A stretch of 64,000 nt of DNA from Macrotrachela quadricornifera (Eukaryota; Rotifera; Eurotatoria; Philodinida; Philodinidae): contig JAJEKB010020913.1 of the NCBI GenBank assembly GCA_022393335.1, positions 1-64,000 of the forward strand, read 5' to 3'. The notes under the pieces are model-generated. The model was not told the DNA's origin. It did not search any database and worked only from the letters and a program-made list of their open reading frames with translations. Positions 34,005 to 44,690 of this stretch are shown here, piece after piece. The translations under genes were made by a program, and so were the position numbers. Numbering within the stretch: the stretch's first letter is position 1; the number at the start of each line of letters is the position of its first letter.

Positions 34005-36590
34005 CGAAAACTGCTATGACATCAGCATTAACTATCGCTAAGAAGTTACATGTATCATCTACCGCATATTCCTAAAAGTTACTAATATCACTCTTGCTTG
34101 GCTTTAAAAAAAACTGAAAATCCTTTCCTGTAGCTCTTCAAAAGCTACAAATATCATAGTTAAGTAGCGCGTAGAAAGTTACAAACATCTCCTCGACAGA
34201 ACGCTCAAAAAGTTACGAACACTTTCTTCTTGCAGTCTAATCTAATCATAATCAATTGTGTCTCTTTGAGTAATTGTTATCAGTTACAAACAAATCTAAG
34301 AAGTTAATAAGATAAATAGCTGTAGATCAGAAGTCGCAAATAAATCATTCAGATAATCTTCATACTATACACAAACTCAAACCCAGCACCAAAACCCAAA
34401 CCAAACCCAAACTCAATACTCAAACTCAATACCCAAACTCAAACTCAATACTCAAATCCAAACTTACCAAACTCAAACGGTTTGGGTTTGGTACATGCCT
34501 AGTTGAGGACCCAAGAGTGCCACTATAGTATAGCAGTTGAGGGTCCAAGGGTATTCTATAGTATATTAGTTGAGGACCTAAGGGTAGCACTATAGTACAG
34601 TAGTTGAGGACATAACAGTACCTCTATTGTATAGTACTTCAATTCCCGGAAATCCCGGTACCGGGAATGACCGAATCTAGAAACGACCAAGCCTGGAAAC
34701 ACGGAGCCCGAGATTCTGAGTTTATTCCCTGGCTTGGTGCATGCCTATTTATAAATTTGTTAGGTATGTTTATATGTTCATACTATTTTAATAATCTTCA
34801 ATGATTTATTATTTACACACTCATTGACATTCGCATTGTATTAACTATCAACCAAATCATATTAAATAATTCTACGTATGCTTTTTTTCTCAAGATCTCA
34901 ATGTGTTCATTTTGATTGGTATGAATAAAAAACAATCAGACTGAAGAATGCACATGAATTCATCTTTTTTAGAACTTAACGTGATAGTCTAATGAAAATG
35001 GCTGTTCATGTCATAGCATAGTAGTACTTTACACTATGCTATGCACAGACAGACACTAGTGAATTTACGTTTTCAGACTATACTTTGAGTCTAGAGAAAA
35101 GTATAGCATTTATACAATGACTAAATAGTTTATCTTTTACTGCCAGTAGCGAATGCTTATTTCCACTATAGTTATATGGTTATTTGTGCCAGTTACATTG
35201 GTCATATGTGTCTTAACAAAATGGTCGTTTCTGCCATAGTTATGCACTCATCTATGCCTTAGCAACGTGGTCATTTGTGCCTTTCTATGGACAGAGAGAC
35301 AGACAGACTGACACAGATGATTTACGTTGCTAGACCCTATCCTTTCAGTCTAGGGAATCAAGAACTTGGTATGAGTTCCAGGTTCCTAGAATCGGAGTCT
35401 AAAACTGACATCCAAAACAAGAGCCTTCTTCGGTGGAAATAGTCATTTTTAGGGCTTTTCATAAAATATTTATAAGAAATAGAGGATTCAATATTTTTTG
35501 AAGTGATTTGCACCAATATTTATACTATTCTTCCATCTACAACGTATCTTGAATTAAGCAAGTTTGCTGTGTTCATCGTCGCAGCTTATAGGGGGTCGCT
35601 CATAAAAAACCATGTAGTTGTAGTCTTTGTTCAAAAAAGTTGAATAACCCAAGCCATCTTTCTGTAAGATATTTTGACATCAGAAGTTGGAGTTTCTCAC
35701 GGACTATCTCTTGATGTTATTAAATTTCTGGAAACCTTGCTGGATAGCCTTGTATTTTCTCTATCCAAAACCATAAAAATTTCTGAGACAGTTGACATTC
35801 GTACAGAAACGCAGCCTTGCACTCAACAGAAGAAAAAAAAACGCGAAAAACCTCGTATGGTTGGTCTAATTTTGTGGGGGGGGGGGGGGGATATTCCTTT
35901 ATAATGAAGGTTTTACAAATATTCATATGCACAGTTTTGTAGAGTGAAATTTGCTCTTTCAGATGCACTATGACTCGAAAAAATTGCGACGAGTTAAGAT
36001 GGAGAAAATGTTTAAATACTGATTAATTCATTTTAGTATGGCAAAAATTCTTTTTCGAAAGACATGGTGGACTCATTCGTTCTTTACTTCATAACGTTTG
36101 AAGGGTAAGCTAGAAGGATCTAAAAATTTGAATTTAGAGGCTTTTGATGATACTCTTTCATTTCTACTGAAAAAAGGGATCAAAATTTTTATTAGTATGG
36201 CCCTATCCACCAGTGCTCGATATTGTTGTGAACCATCCCTGAAGAACTACCAAGTACCATCCTTAGATAGCCTGCAAAAACTTACAAGCCTTTAGTTAGC
36301 GCATTTGATCCACTTCCTACGACCAAATTTACTGTTATTACAATAAGAATAGACGAAAACAAATTTTGGTAAACTATGGAATCAGTTTTGATTGGTCTAT
36401 TTTTTCTATGTGAAGTGAGCCACATTTCTTTGGTTAGCGTGTTTCGTCCACTTCATACGACCCCGAAAGTTTTACGAACCGCACCGAACCGAAAAAGTTT
36501 TTAATCGAATCGAATCGAACCGAACATAGTTGAAACTGACTAAAATTCACACTAAATTAAGGGAATCATTAAAATATTGTCTGTGTTATA

Positions 36591-37486
36591 CAGGGTGTTT
36601 CATAAATATCTCCCGGATAAGAAATTTAAATATCCCCATTGTGGCTCGAGCAAACAAGCTGATTTTTTTATCAATGATGGAGACATGTTCAAAATTTATA
36701 TTCCCAAAGACATGCCTAGAGAGACCCTTTGTTAAGTAATACTATTGATATCAACCAAAAAAATTTTACTTTTTCACAAACAGAAACACAGTGGCCCAAA
36801 AGTCACGCAACGAAGAAAAAATTGTATATCTCAGCTATAGCTCAAGCAAACGGACTGACTTTTTTACCAATAATAGAGGCATGTTTGCACTCTAAATCCA
36901 TACAGACAAGGTTAGAGAATGCATTTGTTAAGTATCACTAATGACCTCAACAAAAAAGATTTACTTTTTCACAGATAGAGAAACAAAACAAAATACTCAA
37001 CAAAGGATCCCTCTAGGCACGTCTTTATGAACATGAAGCTTGAATATGCCTCTTGAATTGATAAAAGAATCGGCTTGTTTACATGAGCCAGAATGGAGAT
37101 ACTCACTTTTTTTCTCGATTGCGTGATTTTTGGGTCATCCTGACAAGCCAAGTTGCCGAAAAAGAATCGGATATCTCCATTACGGCTCGAGCAAACGAGC
37201 TGATTTTTTTATCAACAGTAGAACCACGTTCAAGCTTTATATCCATAAAGGCATGCCTCGAGAGATCCTTTGTTAAGTATATCATTCTTTTTCCTATCCG
37301 CGAAAAAGTAAAATTTTTTTGGTTGATATCAATAGTATTACTTAACAAAGGGTCTCTCTAGGCATGTCTTTGGGAATATAAATTTTGAACATGTCTCTAT
37401 CATTGATAAAAAAATCAGCTTGTTTGCTCGAGCCACAATGGAGATATTTAAATTTCTTATCCGGGAGATATTTATGAAACACCCTG
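36591..37486. mobile_element. TA-flanked mariner-like element with five internal modules
   Basis: Ends CAGGGTGTTTCATAAATATC and its inverse are flanked by TA (36589-36590 and 37487-37488), as in Tc1/mariner-type elements. A ~190-bp module occurs five times in the order + + - + -. Each copy is centred on a GCTCGAGCAAACGAGC-like hairpin followed by TGATTTTTTTATC, then a GGCATG...CTTTGTTAAGTA tract. The outermost modules extend the terminal inverted repeats. Similar peptides in several frames here arise from the repeated DNA, not from genes. Confidence 0.8.
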
Positions 37487-37592
37487 TATGTAGAAGAATC
37501 CATCTTAAATAACCGTTCAAAGCGTTTATAAAATTTGATTTTGTTTCAAGAAAACCACCTAAAAAAACTTGATTACTATAATACATTCAAAC

Positions 37593-38654
37593 CAGGACTA
37601 CCAAGTGTACCCCGTTTTGGGATATTATACCCCATTTGGCCATTTTATACCCCATTTGAATTTTTGAGCCTCTAGCACGATACACTGATTTTTGATAGAT
37701 ATAAATTATTTTTCATATTGAAGCTCATAGCGCCTCTGTAGAGACACTTATATTGAGCAATATTGGTGAAGAATTGGCTAAGGGTTGGTAATATCTGTTT
37801 CATTGATTTAATTTTATTGCAACTTACTTTTTTCTATTTTTTAGCCGAAATAAATTTCGATAGGTCCGTTTTTCTCTTTACAGTCATATTAAGCATTCAA
37901 TTAAAACTAGGCAAAGTTCAGTGTTAAATAACTGAAATTGTAGCTATTAAACTAAAAATCAGATTGAACTCGAAGTCAAAATGTAATATTTTCTTTTTAC
38001 ATTTTTTCGAAACGAACCCGATTTAATCATGTGTACGCAACGACAAGAAAAGTATTGCCATATTAAAAACCCTGTTCCAGTTGATTATAATATTCAGCAC
38101 GTCTTAATTTAAAATGTTGTATTTTTTATAGATTATAGTTGTTTTACTTATCACATTGATGGCGATAGGTATATTGTTTTTTTCATAATTTGAGAAAAGT
38201 TAGGTTCCGTTATTCATAATAACTGTAATACTATAAAACGGCTTTTGCCAAGGTTACTATTATAGATAAGAGTTATACAGATTTCTTTATTAGAAATAAA
38301 AGAATTAGCATCTCATGTCAGAATATGGCAGAAATACTCATGTTTTTCTACTCTATGAAGGTTTTACATCGCCCTATGCGAGAATTGACCCGTGGATCTC
38401 ATCGCATCTAGCGTATTAAAGTATTGTTTAATTGTGATAGTATGCTCTCTTGTATAAAATACTCAATAAACTCGAAATTCAACAGAAAGCAGTGAAAAAT
38501 AATGTTCTTTTTGGAGAGAACAGGCTTTTCAGATAGTTTTTCCACAGTAATCTTTTTCTTTTAGAAAAAATTGCGTATCCCAACAATGTATCCTAATCGT
38601 ATCCCGTTTAAAGTACGATGCACCCCATTTGAAAACTAACACTTGGTAGCCCTG
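37593..38654. mobile_element. Non-autonomous hAT element, perfect 8-bp duplication
   Basis: Ends CAGGACTACCAAGTGT and ACACTTGGTAGCCCTG are flanked by ATTCAAAC on both sides (37585-37592 and 38655-38662). ACCCCATTTG-like tracts occur near both ends. It is 1062 bp with no open frame of note. Confidence 0.9.
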
Positions 38655-40236
38655 ATTCAAACACAAATGAAAAAAAAATATGATTAGTCTTTATAGACTA
38701 AGAAAATAAACAATGGTTTGGTTATGCATTGTTAGATATAATCTGTGATTTGTCCGCGTTAACTTCTAATGAGAAAAATGTTAAGATTGTTTTTGTTCAA
38801 AATGACATCTATTTAATCCCAACATGAGAGTGTGTTTCATTTACCACTATTCTCTAAGAGAACAATGTCAAGTATACATTCTTTCTCTGTACATTGAGAA
38901 ACAAAGAATTTTCTTTATTTCCACAGGAAATCATTGTTTCATTGCGTACATTATTTCTGTTGCAAACAGGAGAATAAAGTATGATAAATTAAATATAACT
39001 GGATAAAAAAAATTTCGAACCGAACTGAATCGAACCGAACCGAACGGAAACGAATCGATGACATCTCTGATCGTTAACTCTAGTTTTGGACTGATATTTT
39101 TCGATAAGACTTTTTTCTTTTCCGAAATTTAAAATCTAACACCTTTCTAGCTATACGTCGCGTGTGAAGGATTTTGCGGAACCTATGTAAGACTCGAAAT
39201 TGTGCGCTTGTGGGTCCATTTTGCTCTTCTAATGATGCTACTGTGATTTTCTCAGCAGTTAGCGTAAATATTTTGTTTAGTATGGTGAAGGTGTTGCTGT
39301 GGGTTGCCATTTATGTGTCGCGGAAAGGGTTGCACCGAATTAGTTGGCAAGCATCAAAATTAAGGGTTAGATATGTGAAATGTGAAATGTGAAAACTTGA
39401 TCCAGTTGAATAGTATTTCTAACATTGTATAAGTAATTAAGATATGCACACAAGTGAAATTTGCAAGTGAAAAACAATATGGCTATCATATAGGGTTCTT
39501 GCAGCCTCAGGGGAATTTTCAGGCGAACAGTTTGGATTTCATTACTGGGTATTCATGAAAGATTCCGACTTGAATAGAATTGAATTCATCTATTAGTAAG
39601 AACTTGTGTGTCGGCTTCTATTATTCTAAATATTCATGTACACTTGGAAAGGGAAGTATAAAATAACAGAACGTATTTTTCCATATGAGAGAAGACGTGT
39701 GGGTATAATCGATTTTGTATATGAATAGATATATAAAACTGCCGAAAGCTAGCTGAACGATAGAGAAAGCTTCATCCGATGTATTAACACATCACAATAT
39801 TCATAAAAAATGTGTTATAAATCGGAATGGTTCACTGTGGATACTATTATTAACTAGATGACATATAGTGTATTTCTAGTGATTTTACGGGTGTATAGAA
39901 TCATGCTGATACGGGTAACTATGTTAATTTTTCTTTCAAGCTGATGTCTGCATTAAAAATGCGGTGTTTTCTTGTAATAGAAGATCAAATAGTTATGAAT
40001 GAATTGAGACAGTTATAAGATTGATTTTTGTATTTTGTCCTACATCGTTAAGTTTTGAGCAGTCATCATTTCACTATTGTAGTATCGGATTTTATCGGAT
40101 TAAGTTACTCAGATCCGATTGGCTGCGTAATCCGACGGGTTCCAACACGATTTTGTGACCAGGTCTTCGATGATATACATATAAGATCCGATACATTCCG
40201 ATCGGATCCGACTCTGGATTTGGTTCATCTGGGTAT

Positions 40237-40886
40237 CAAAAACAACACGTGCAAGTATACATGCAGGAGTAAAAACTTATCTGGATTCTGATGTACTTTT
40301 GAGCTTAGCACAAACAATTAGACATACAACCTCTGTTTTAGTTTTTTCCATATGATCCTTCCTTTAGTCAATGGAGTATTTGCATCCTTGAGAAAGAGTA
40401 CATGTTGGTTTTATAATGAACCCGCATGAAAAACAAGTTTATATCTCCGATAAAAAGCATTGATTAAACTTCACATTCTAGGATTTTAACCAGTATCGGC
40501 TACTTTACTGATGATATAAATTTGCACCGCATTGAAAGATATCATATATATTAGTACAGTAGTGCAGCCAAACTAGTAACACTAATAATTGTATATCTCT
40601 GCTTGAACGGTCTGAGAAACCAAATCCTTTGAGGGTGTTTAATAGTCCACTGAAGTCTATCACTTGGACATATACTCGATTCAAAAGTGAGGAGATAGTC
40701 GGGGGTGTTCCTTCGTAAACTTATTTCTGTTAAAACAACCCCTAATTAGTTTGGAACATACTTAGTTTTAATTAATAATAGAAATGATTGGCTAGTCGTT
40801 CGTCGATGCTTTTTCGGGGGGCCACTGATGAATAGCCCCTCGTCTGTGCGTCCGTTCTTCTTCATTCTTTGTAGCTTTCTCTATAT
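40237..40886. other. Non-coding spacer
   Basis: No gene. It contains hairpin repeat copy 5 at 40788-40843, where GGCTAGTCGTTCGTCGATGC leads to GGGGGGCCACTGATGAATAG, with a weak right arm. Confidence 0.45.
40788..40843. repeat. GACTAGTCG hairpin repeat, copy 5
   Basis: GGCTAGTCGTTCGTCGATGC shares a block with copies 2 and 3. The right arm is eroded to GATGAATAGCCCCTC. Confidence 0.5.
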
Positions 40887-41102
40887 CAGAGGTGGGCTAC
40901 TCACCTGAAAAAGGGAATTAATTTGATTCGATTCATTTGAAAAAATTTTCAACTCAATTTAATTCAATAATTTTTGATATAATTTTTAATTCAACTCAGT
41001 TCGATAGCTTTTTAAAAAATTTTCAATTCAACTCGTTTTAATTCAAGAATCGAACCGAATCGAGTTGAGTTGAGCGTTTTTTGATTGAGTTTTCCAGCTC
41101 TG
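40887..41102. mobile_element. Small CAGAG-ended hAT-like element
   Basis: CAGAGGTGGGCTACTC at 40887 and the reverse complement CAGAGCTGGAAAACTC ending at 41102 enclose 216 bp. The interior consists of AATTCAACTCAATTCAAT-like repeats, many being variants of TCAACTC and TTCAATT. The flanks CTCTATAT and TTATTTAC do not match, so the borders are provisional. Confidence 0.5.
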
Positions 41103-41836
41103 TTATTTACATACCTCGTTATTAGATTTCTGAACACTTAAACATCCAGCCTGAAACTGTTGTGATTGATCAAGAGCTCGACATCGAAAACTCATCATTT
41201 CTTGAAACTTAGACCGCATAAACTGTGATTGAATGAGAGCATAAGCTCGCAAATCTCTGATTCATTGCATTTTCAGCCTTATAAAATCTCAAATCTCCTA
41301 AACTAACATTGAAAATCTATGATTCAATGAACTGTTCAAGTACAACACTTTTGTTGATTGGAAGCACAACATCAAAAATCCTAGATGGAATTGACTTCTG
41401 ACTTCAAAAACTCTAATTGTGAAGAAAGCGAGCTCGAAAACATCCGTTTCTATGAAGCCTGGAGCCAAAAGAAAAGGCGCTTGGCTCAAAGTGCGACATT
41501 AGAAAACTTTAATCGGGTTATTTTCCAGATTGCGAAAATCGGTTTCGTAATATTACGCTTATTAAACCTGCGCACTATGGCCTGACACAAACAGACATAT
41601 ACACGAAATCCTATCAGTACTTTTCATATAACCTCACTTCGGTCAAAAGAAAAAATCTATTTGAAAACATTGAAAAAAAAACTAATAGTGCCATTCGATT
41701 CCTCGACCTGAATAGCTTTCGTCAAACTTTATAAAAAATCATTTTTTTCTTAAAAAAAGCCTTTTTTAACAAAAAATTTAGTTGAAAACATTGGAAAACT
41801 AATAGTACCATTCGATTCCTCGACCCCGATTACCTT

Positions 41837-41846
41837 NNNNNNNNNN
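41837..41846. other. Assembly gap (10 N) with duplicated flanks
   Basis: Ten N bases are bounded by identical 47-bp copies, 41790-41836 and 41847-41893, both starting ATTGGAAAACTAATAGTACC. This is what remains when two contigs with overlapping ends are scaffolded instead of merged. The duplication is therefore probably not real. Confidence 0.85.
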
Positions 41847-42092
41847 ATTGGAAAACTAATAGTACCATTCGATTCCTCGACCCCGATTACCTTTGGTCAA
41901 ACTTTATAAACAATCATTTTTTTCGTAAAAAAGCCTGTTCTTTGTGTAAAAAAATTAATTTCGAAAAATTTTGAAAAACCGACACCACCAATCGATTCGT
42001 CGACCTCAAAAACCTATGTATCGAATTGTTTTCAGAACTACTGGTGAGTTTTCATTGGTTTAGTGAATGCTGAATTCTGATTGACTTGGTTG

Positions 42093-42120
<28 letters not shown>
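42093..42120. repeat. (GACA)7 microsatellite
   Basis: Seven perfect GACA units lie inside the repeat family at 41640-42180. Its relative near 24.66 kb has only AGATAGACGAACA at the same place, so the array expanded in this copy. Confidence 0.9.
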
Positions 42121-42123
<3 letters not shown>

Positions 42124-42841
42124 TTTAAGCATTTTAGCCGGCGTATTTAAACGCCCTATAACCCTTTCTTTCAGAAAAGGGAACTATTTTCAATGATAAT
42201 ATTATTAATTATAATAAAATGGTCATGTTTTCTCTGTATCAAATCAGTCATATGTTCTTGAACATGTTTAACATTATTATGAATATTATTGTTCTAAATA
42301 AAATCTATATTTGACACATTATAAATCAGTACAACTGTTGTGTTTTTATGTATTAAACTTTTCATCTTTTCCTAATTACTACAATCATTGCACCCATCGA
42401 CTACTACTCTAGCAACCGCAATCGTTTCCTAAGAGAGGAGGAGCTCTCTTGCTTCTTTCTATCTGTTTCTCATTTACAGTATCATTCTTTTTATTTTTTC
42501 AGTTGAAAAGATAGAAAAAAACTTGTTTTTCAGTAATAAAAATCATCAAATATGTGCAACAGTTTTGCAATGATAAACTGGCAAAAATCCGGTTTCGTTC
42601 GGCCGAACCGGAACCGGATTGCCGGACCGCTTTCAACTCTGCTACAAACACATCTGACCATCTAACGATATTCGCTTTTCCAGAAACTCGATTTCCGTTC
42701 ATTTCTGGTCAATCAATAGGGTTTTGAGGTAAATGAAGCTCATATGTGATTTGCAATCAGACATGAGCGAGTCTGAGTCATGACTCTCACTCGAGTCATT
42801 CGTTCACAAAAAGTTCCAGTTGCTATTATAAAAAAAACCAA

Positions 42842-43119
42842 TGTTATGTCACATTGTGTAATATGACATCAGGATGATTAGTTATGGATATTTTCCGTTT
42901 ATATTCATTCTTTTTCTTTTCTATACATATGTTCCTTCTTTCTATTAAGTATTTTTCATGTTGTATTTCTTTTGTATTATGAAACTTTTTTTGATTATTC
43001 CATTCTATCTTGTTTTTAGTATACTATATAAGCTTATATATATTGGGGAGACTGATTGTCGACGAGAAGATATTACATCGAATAAACCATATATACATCA
43101 ACGAAGGTAAAGTCTAACA
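42842..43119 (+). mobile_element. Candidate solo LTR
   Basis: The 278-bp segment starts TGTTATGTCACATTG and ends GTCTAACA, giving the TGTTA...TAACA ends usual for LTRs. A TATA-like ACTATATAAGC lies at about 43022, followed ~55 bp later by the poly(A) signal AATAAA at 43081, the spacing of an LTR promoter and terminator. The flanks ACCAA and ACTGA agree at only 3 of 5 positions. No internal retrotransposon sequence lies on either side. Confidence 0.4.
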
Positions 43120-43124
43120 ACTGA

Positions 43125-44690
43125 AATATATGAAATTAAATTTTGTCTGACGCATATAGACATGCACCAGTTTCAGTCGATTGGGTCTCAGTCAGGCTGA
43201 GTTGTTGTCCGAACTACTTTTCTTACAGTTATGACTTTCTTGCGTTAGTAGAGTTTTAAGCCACACGGCTGTTCATATTCTATTCTATCCAATAATTACT
43301 TTTAATATCCTTGTGCTAATCTTCCCCTACAGAAATCATATTTCATGGTGTAATCAAAATTTTTCAGTCAAAAGAGGATAGTAATACGGTATAGAGCGCG
43401 CTACTGACACAAAATATCTTCATGCATAAACAATGACGCGTTTAGTCGTAAGATATAGAGCTACAACTATTAGGGCATCGCCTCAAATATCACCTCGGTA
43501 TATGCATACACAAACTGAAAGTACTCTATTTTGGTTGTATCCTAGACCACTATAGGCTAGATCAGGACAATGCTGTTTCACAGAATTCTACCGTTTTATC
43601 AGTCTATAGAAGAGCTCTAACACTATCAGAATCACAGCATCACTGTGTAATGCTACCATGCATGTATACATCCTATTTTAATCTTTTTGACAAAAATCAA
43701 AAATTTTATTTTTTAAGAAAAAAGCTCGTAGCCAAAGGGTTAAATCTACTGCATTAGAACAATTTTTTCAAGAACTTTTTTCGCAAGGGGAAAAACTAAT
43801 CGCAAACACGCTCGTAATCGAAGAGATATGGCATTTCATATTGTCCAGTATCGCAATTATATAGCTCTGTGATTATATGCACAGAAATACGATCGTTTAT
43901 AGACAAATAAAGTTCGTCTACAGCTTTAATTTTTCTTTGTATTTCTTCGTATACGATTATATTTCTATATATACGGTTTGAAGATTTACGAACCTCCAAA
44001 ATCTGATGGTATACGATGAAACTTGGAAGGCGAGGAGTTACTTCATTTTAACAGTAAGTCAATCGCGTAAGGTAATCAAGTCGCATACCATAGATTTTTT
44101 ATTCAACCCAGCAATTTTGAAGGACTAAATATTGTCGGATATAGCATGAAAACTTTTATTGATATCTAAATTCTGGCAACTTTTTTCTTTGACACATGCG
44201 TTACGCTACGAGTGAGCTATCCATTGTTAGATTCACATCACAAGCTTCCCTGAGACTGAAAAAAATGGTCAAGAAAAGTAAGCTCGAAATTATAATTTTA
44301 CATGTCGATCTTAACCAGAAAAACTTGCTACTATCGTGAAAGAATGACAGATTCACGTTGTAAACATAAATGACTTATTTTGTCTGTGCTAGAGCGCTAT
44401 AAAAATTGGACTCCTATTATGGATATATAATATCATTGAAGTTGGTCACTAAAGTCAAATATTTTAGCCTCTTTAGCTATACAACTTGACTGATTAGTAT
44501 ATCAGGTTTTTATGTGATATTTTTATATGATATGGTAGTATTAATCAATATATTCATGGATATTTTCGTCAATAACCTACGTTTTCGTGAGAAAAGAAGA
44601 AAAATAAGAGTTTTCTGGATAAAGAGACTAAAAATACGAGTCTTACACCTTTACATCCTCAATTCAATTTAATATTGTTTGCTTTTTAGC
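43125..44690. other. Non-coding region upstream of the unknown gene
   Basis: No gene. A diverged relative of the NHL-intron foldback lies at 43800-43990, sharing GTATTTCTTCGTATACGA. A piggyBac-like right end, GTAGCCAAAGGGTTAA, stops at about 43742, but no matching left end was found. Confidence 0.4.

Larger units (their letters stand above)
30019..34747. mobile_element. Large inverted-repeat element, TAGGCATGCA ends
   Basis: The left end TAGGCATGCATCGAGCC and the right end (reverse complement TAGGCATGCACCAAGCC) bound 4.7 kb. The flanks ATTATAGA and TTTATAAA agree at 6 of 8 positions, compatible with an old hAT-type duplication. Arms of about 500 bp pair (30019-30540 with 34190-34747), sharing ACTATA-rich tracts and GATCTACAGCTATTTATCTT. 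A second pair of the same termini lies inside at 30264 and 34501, so one family member sits in another. The centre holds the further insertions at 31674-32009 and 32243-33590. Confidence 0.65.
27256..39069. mobile_element. hAT-type insertion, perfect 8-bp duplication, swollen by later insertions
   Basis: Ends CAGAGATGTCATCGG (27256) and CGATGACATCTCTG (ending 39069) are flanked by ATCGTTAA on both sides (27248-27255 and 39070-39077). Inside both ends come CGAACCGAACCGG-like tracts. Sequence like the left-arm interior (TTCATACGACC) reappears inverted at about 36240-36540, so the original element was a hairpin of perhaps 1 kb. The remaining ~10 kb is other elements that jumped in. No transposase is seen. 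Confidence 0.8.
26874..40236. mobile_element. Outermost element of a nested transposon cluster
   Basis: The left end TAGGTACCCAGGTGAACCAA at 26874 and the right end near 40236 (reverse complement GATACCCAGATGAACCAAAT) form imperfect inverted termini. Sequence inside both ends is rich in CGGAT motifs. The element body carries ~65-bp units containing YCGAYTAGTTTTTTT and AAGAATTTTTTTC-like tracts at 26990-27247. They resume at 39078-39180, exactly where the inner 11.8-kb hAT insertion ends. The flanks TTCACAAC and AAAACAAC agree at 5 of 8 positions, so a target duplication is only suggested. Without its guests this element would be about 1.5 kb. Confidence 0.5.
41640..42180. repeat. Diverged repeat related to 23515-24740
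   Basis: Units with GTACCATTCGATTCCTCGAC and TTTGGTCAAACTTTATAAA occur in tandem, the middle unit broken by the assembly gap. The segment ends CTTTCTTTCAGAAAAGGGAA like its relative at 24.7 kb. Confidence 0.55.

Noticed and set aside
30300..34480. TTTGGG/CCCAAA-rich tracts resembling telomeric repeats
   Set aside because: They are irregular, face inward from inverted ends, and belong to the TAGGCATGCA element; no perfect array of any telomere unit.
36530..37586. Several similar small peptides on both strands (ARANKLIFLS-like)
   Set aside because: They arise because the same DNA module is repeated five times; frames differ and no start or conservation supports translation.
43727..43742. Possible piggyBac right end GTAGCCAAAGGGTTAA
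   Set aside because: No partner left end with TTAA and matching sequence was found.
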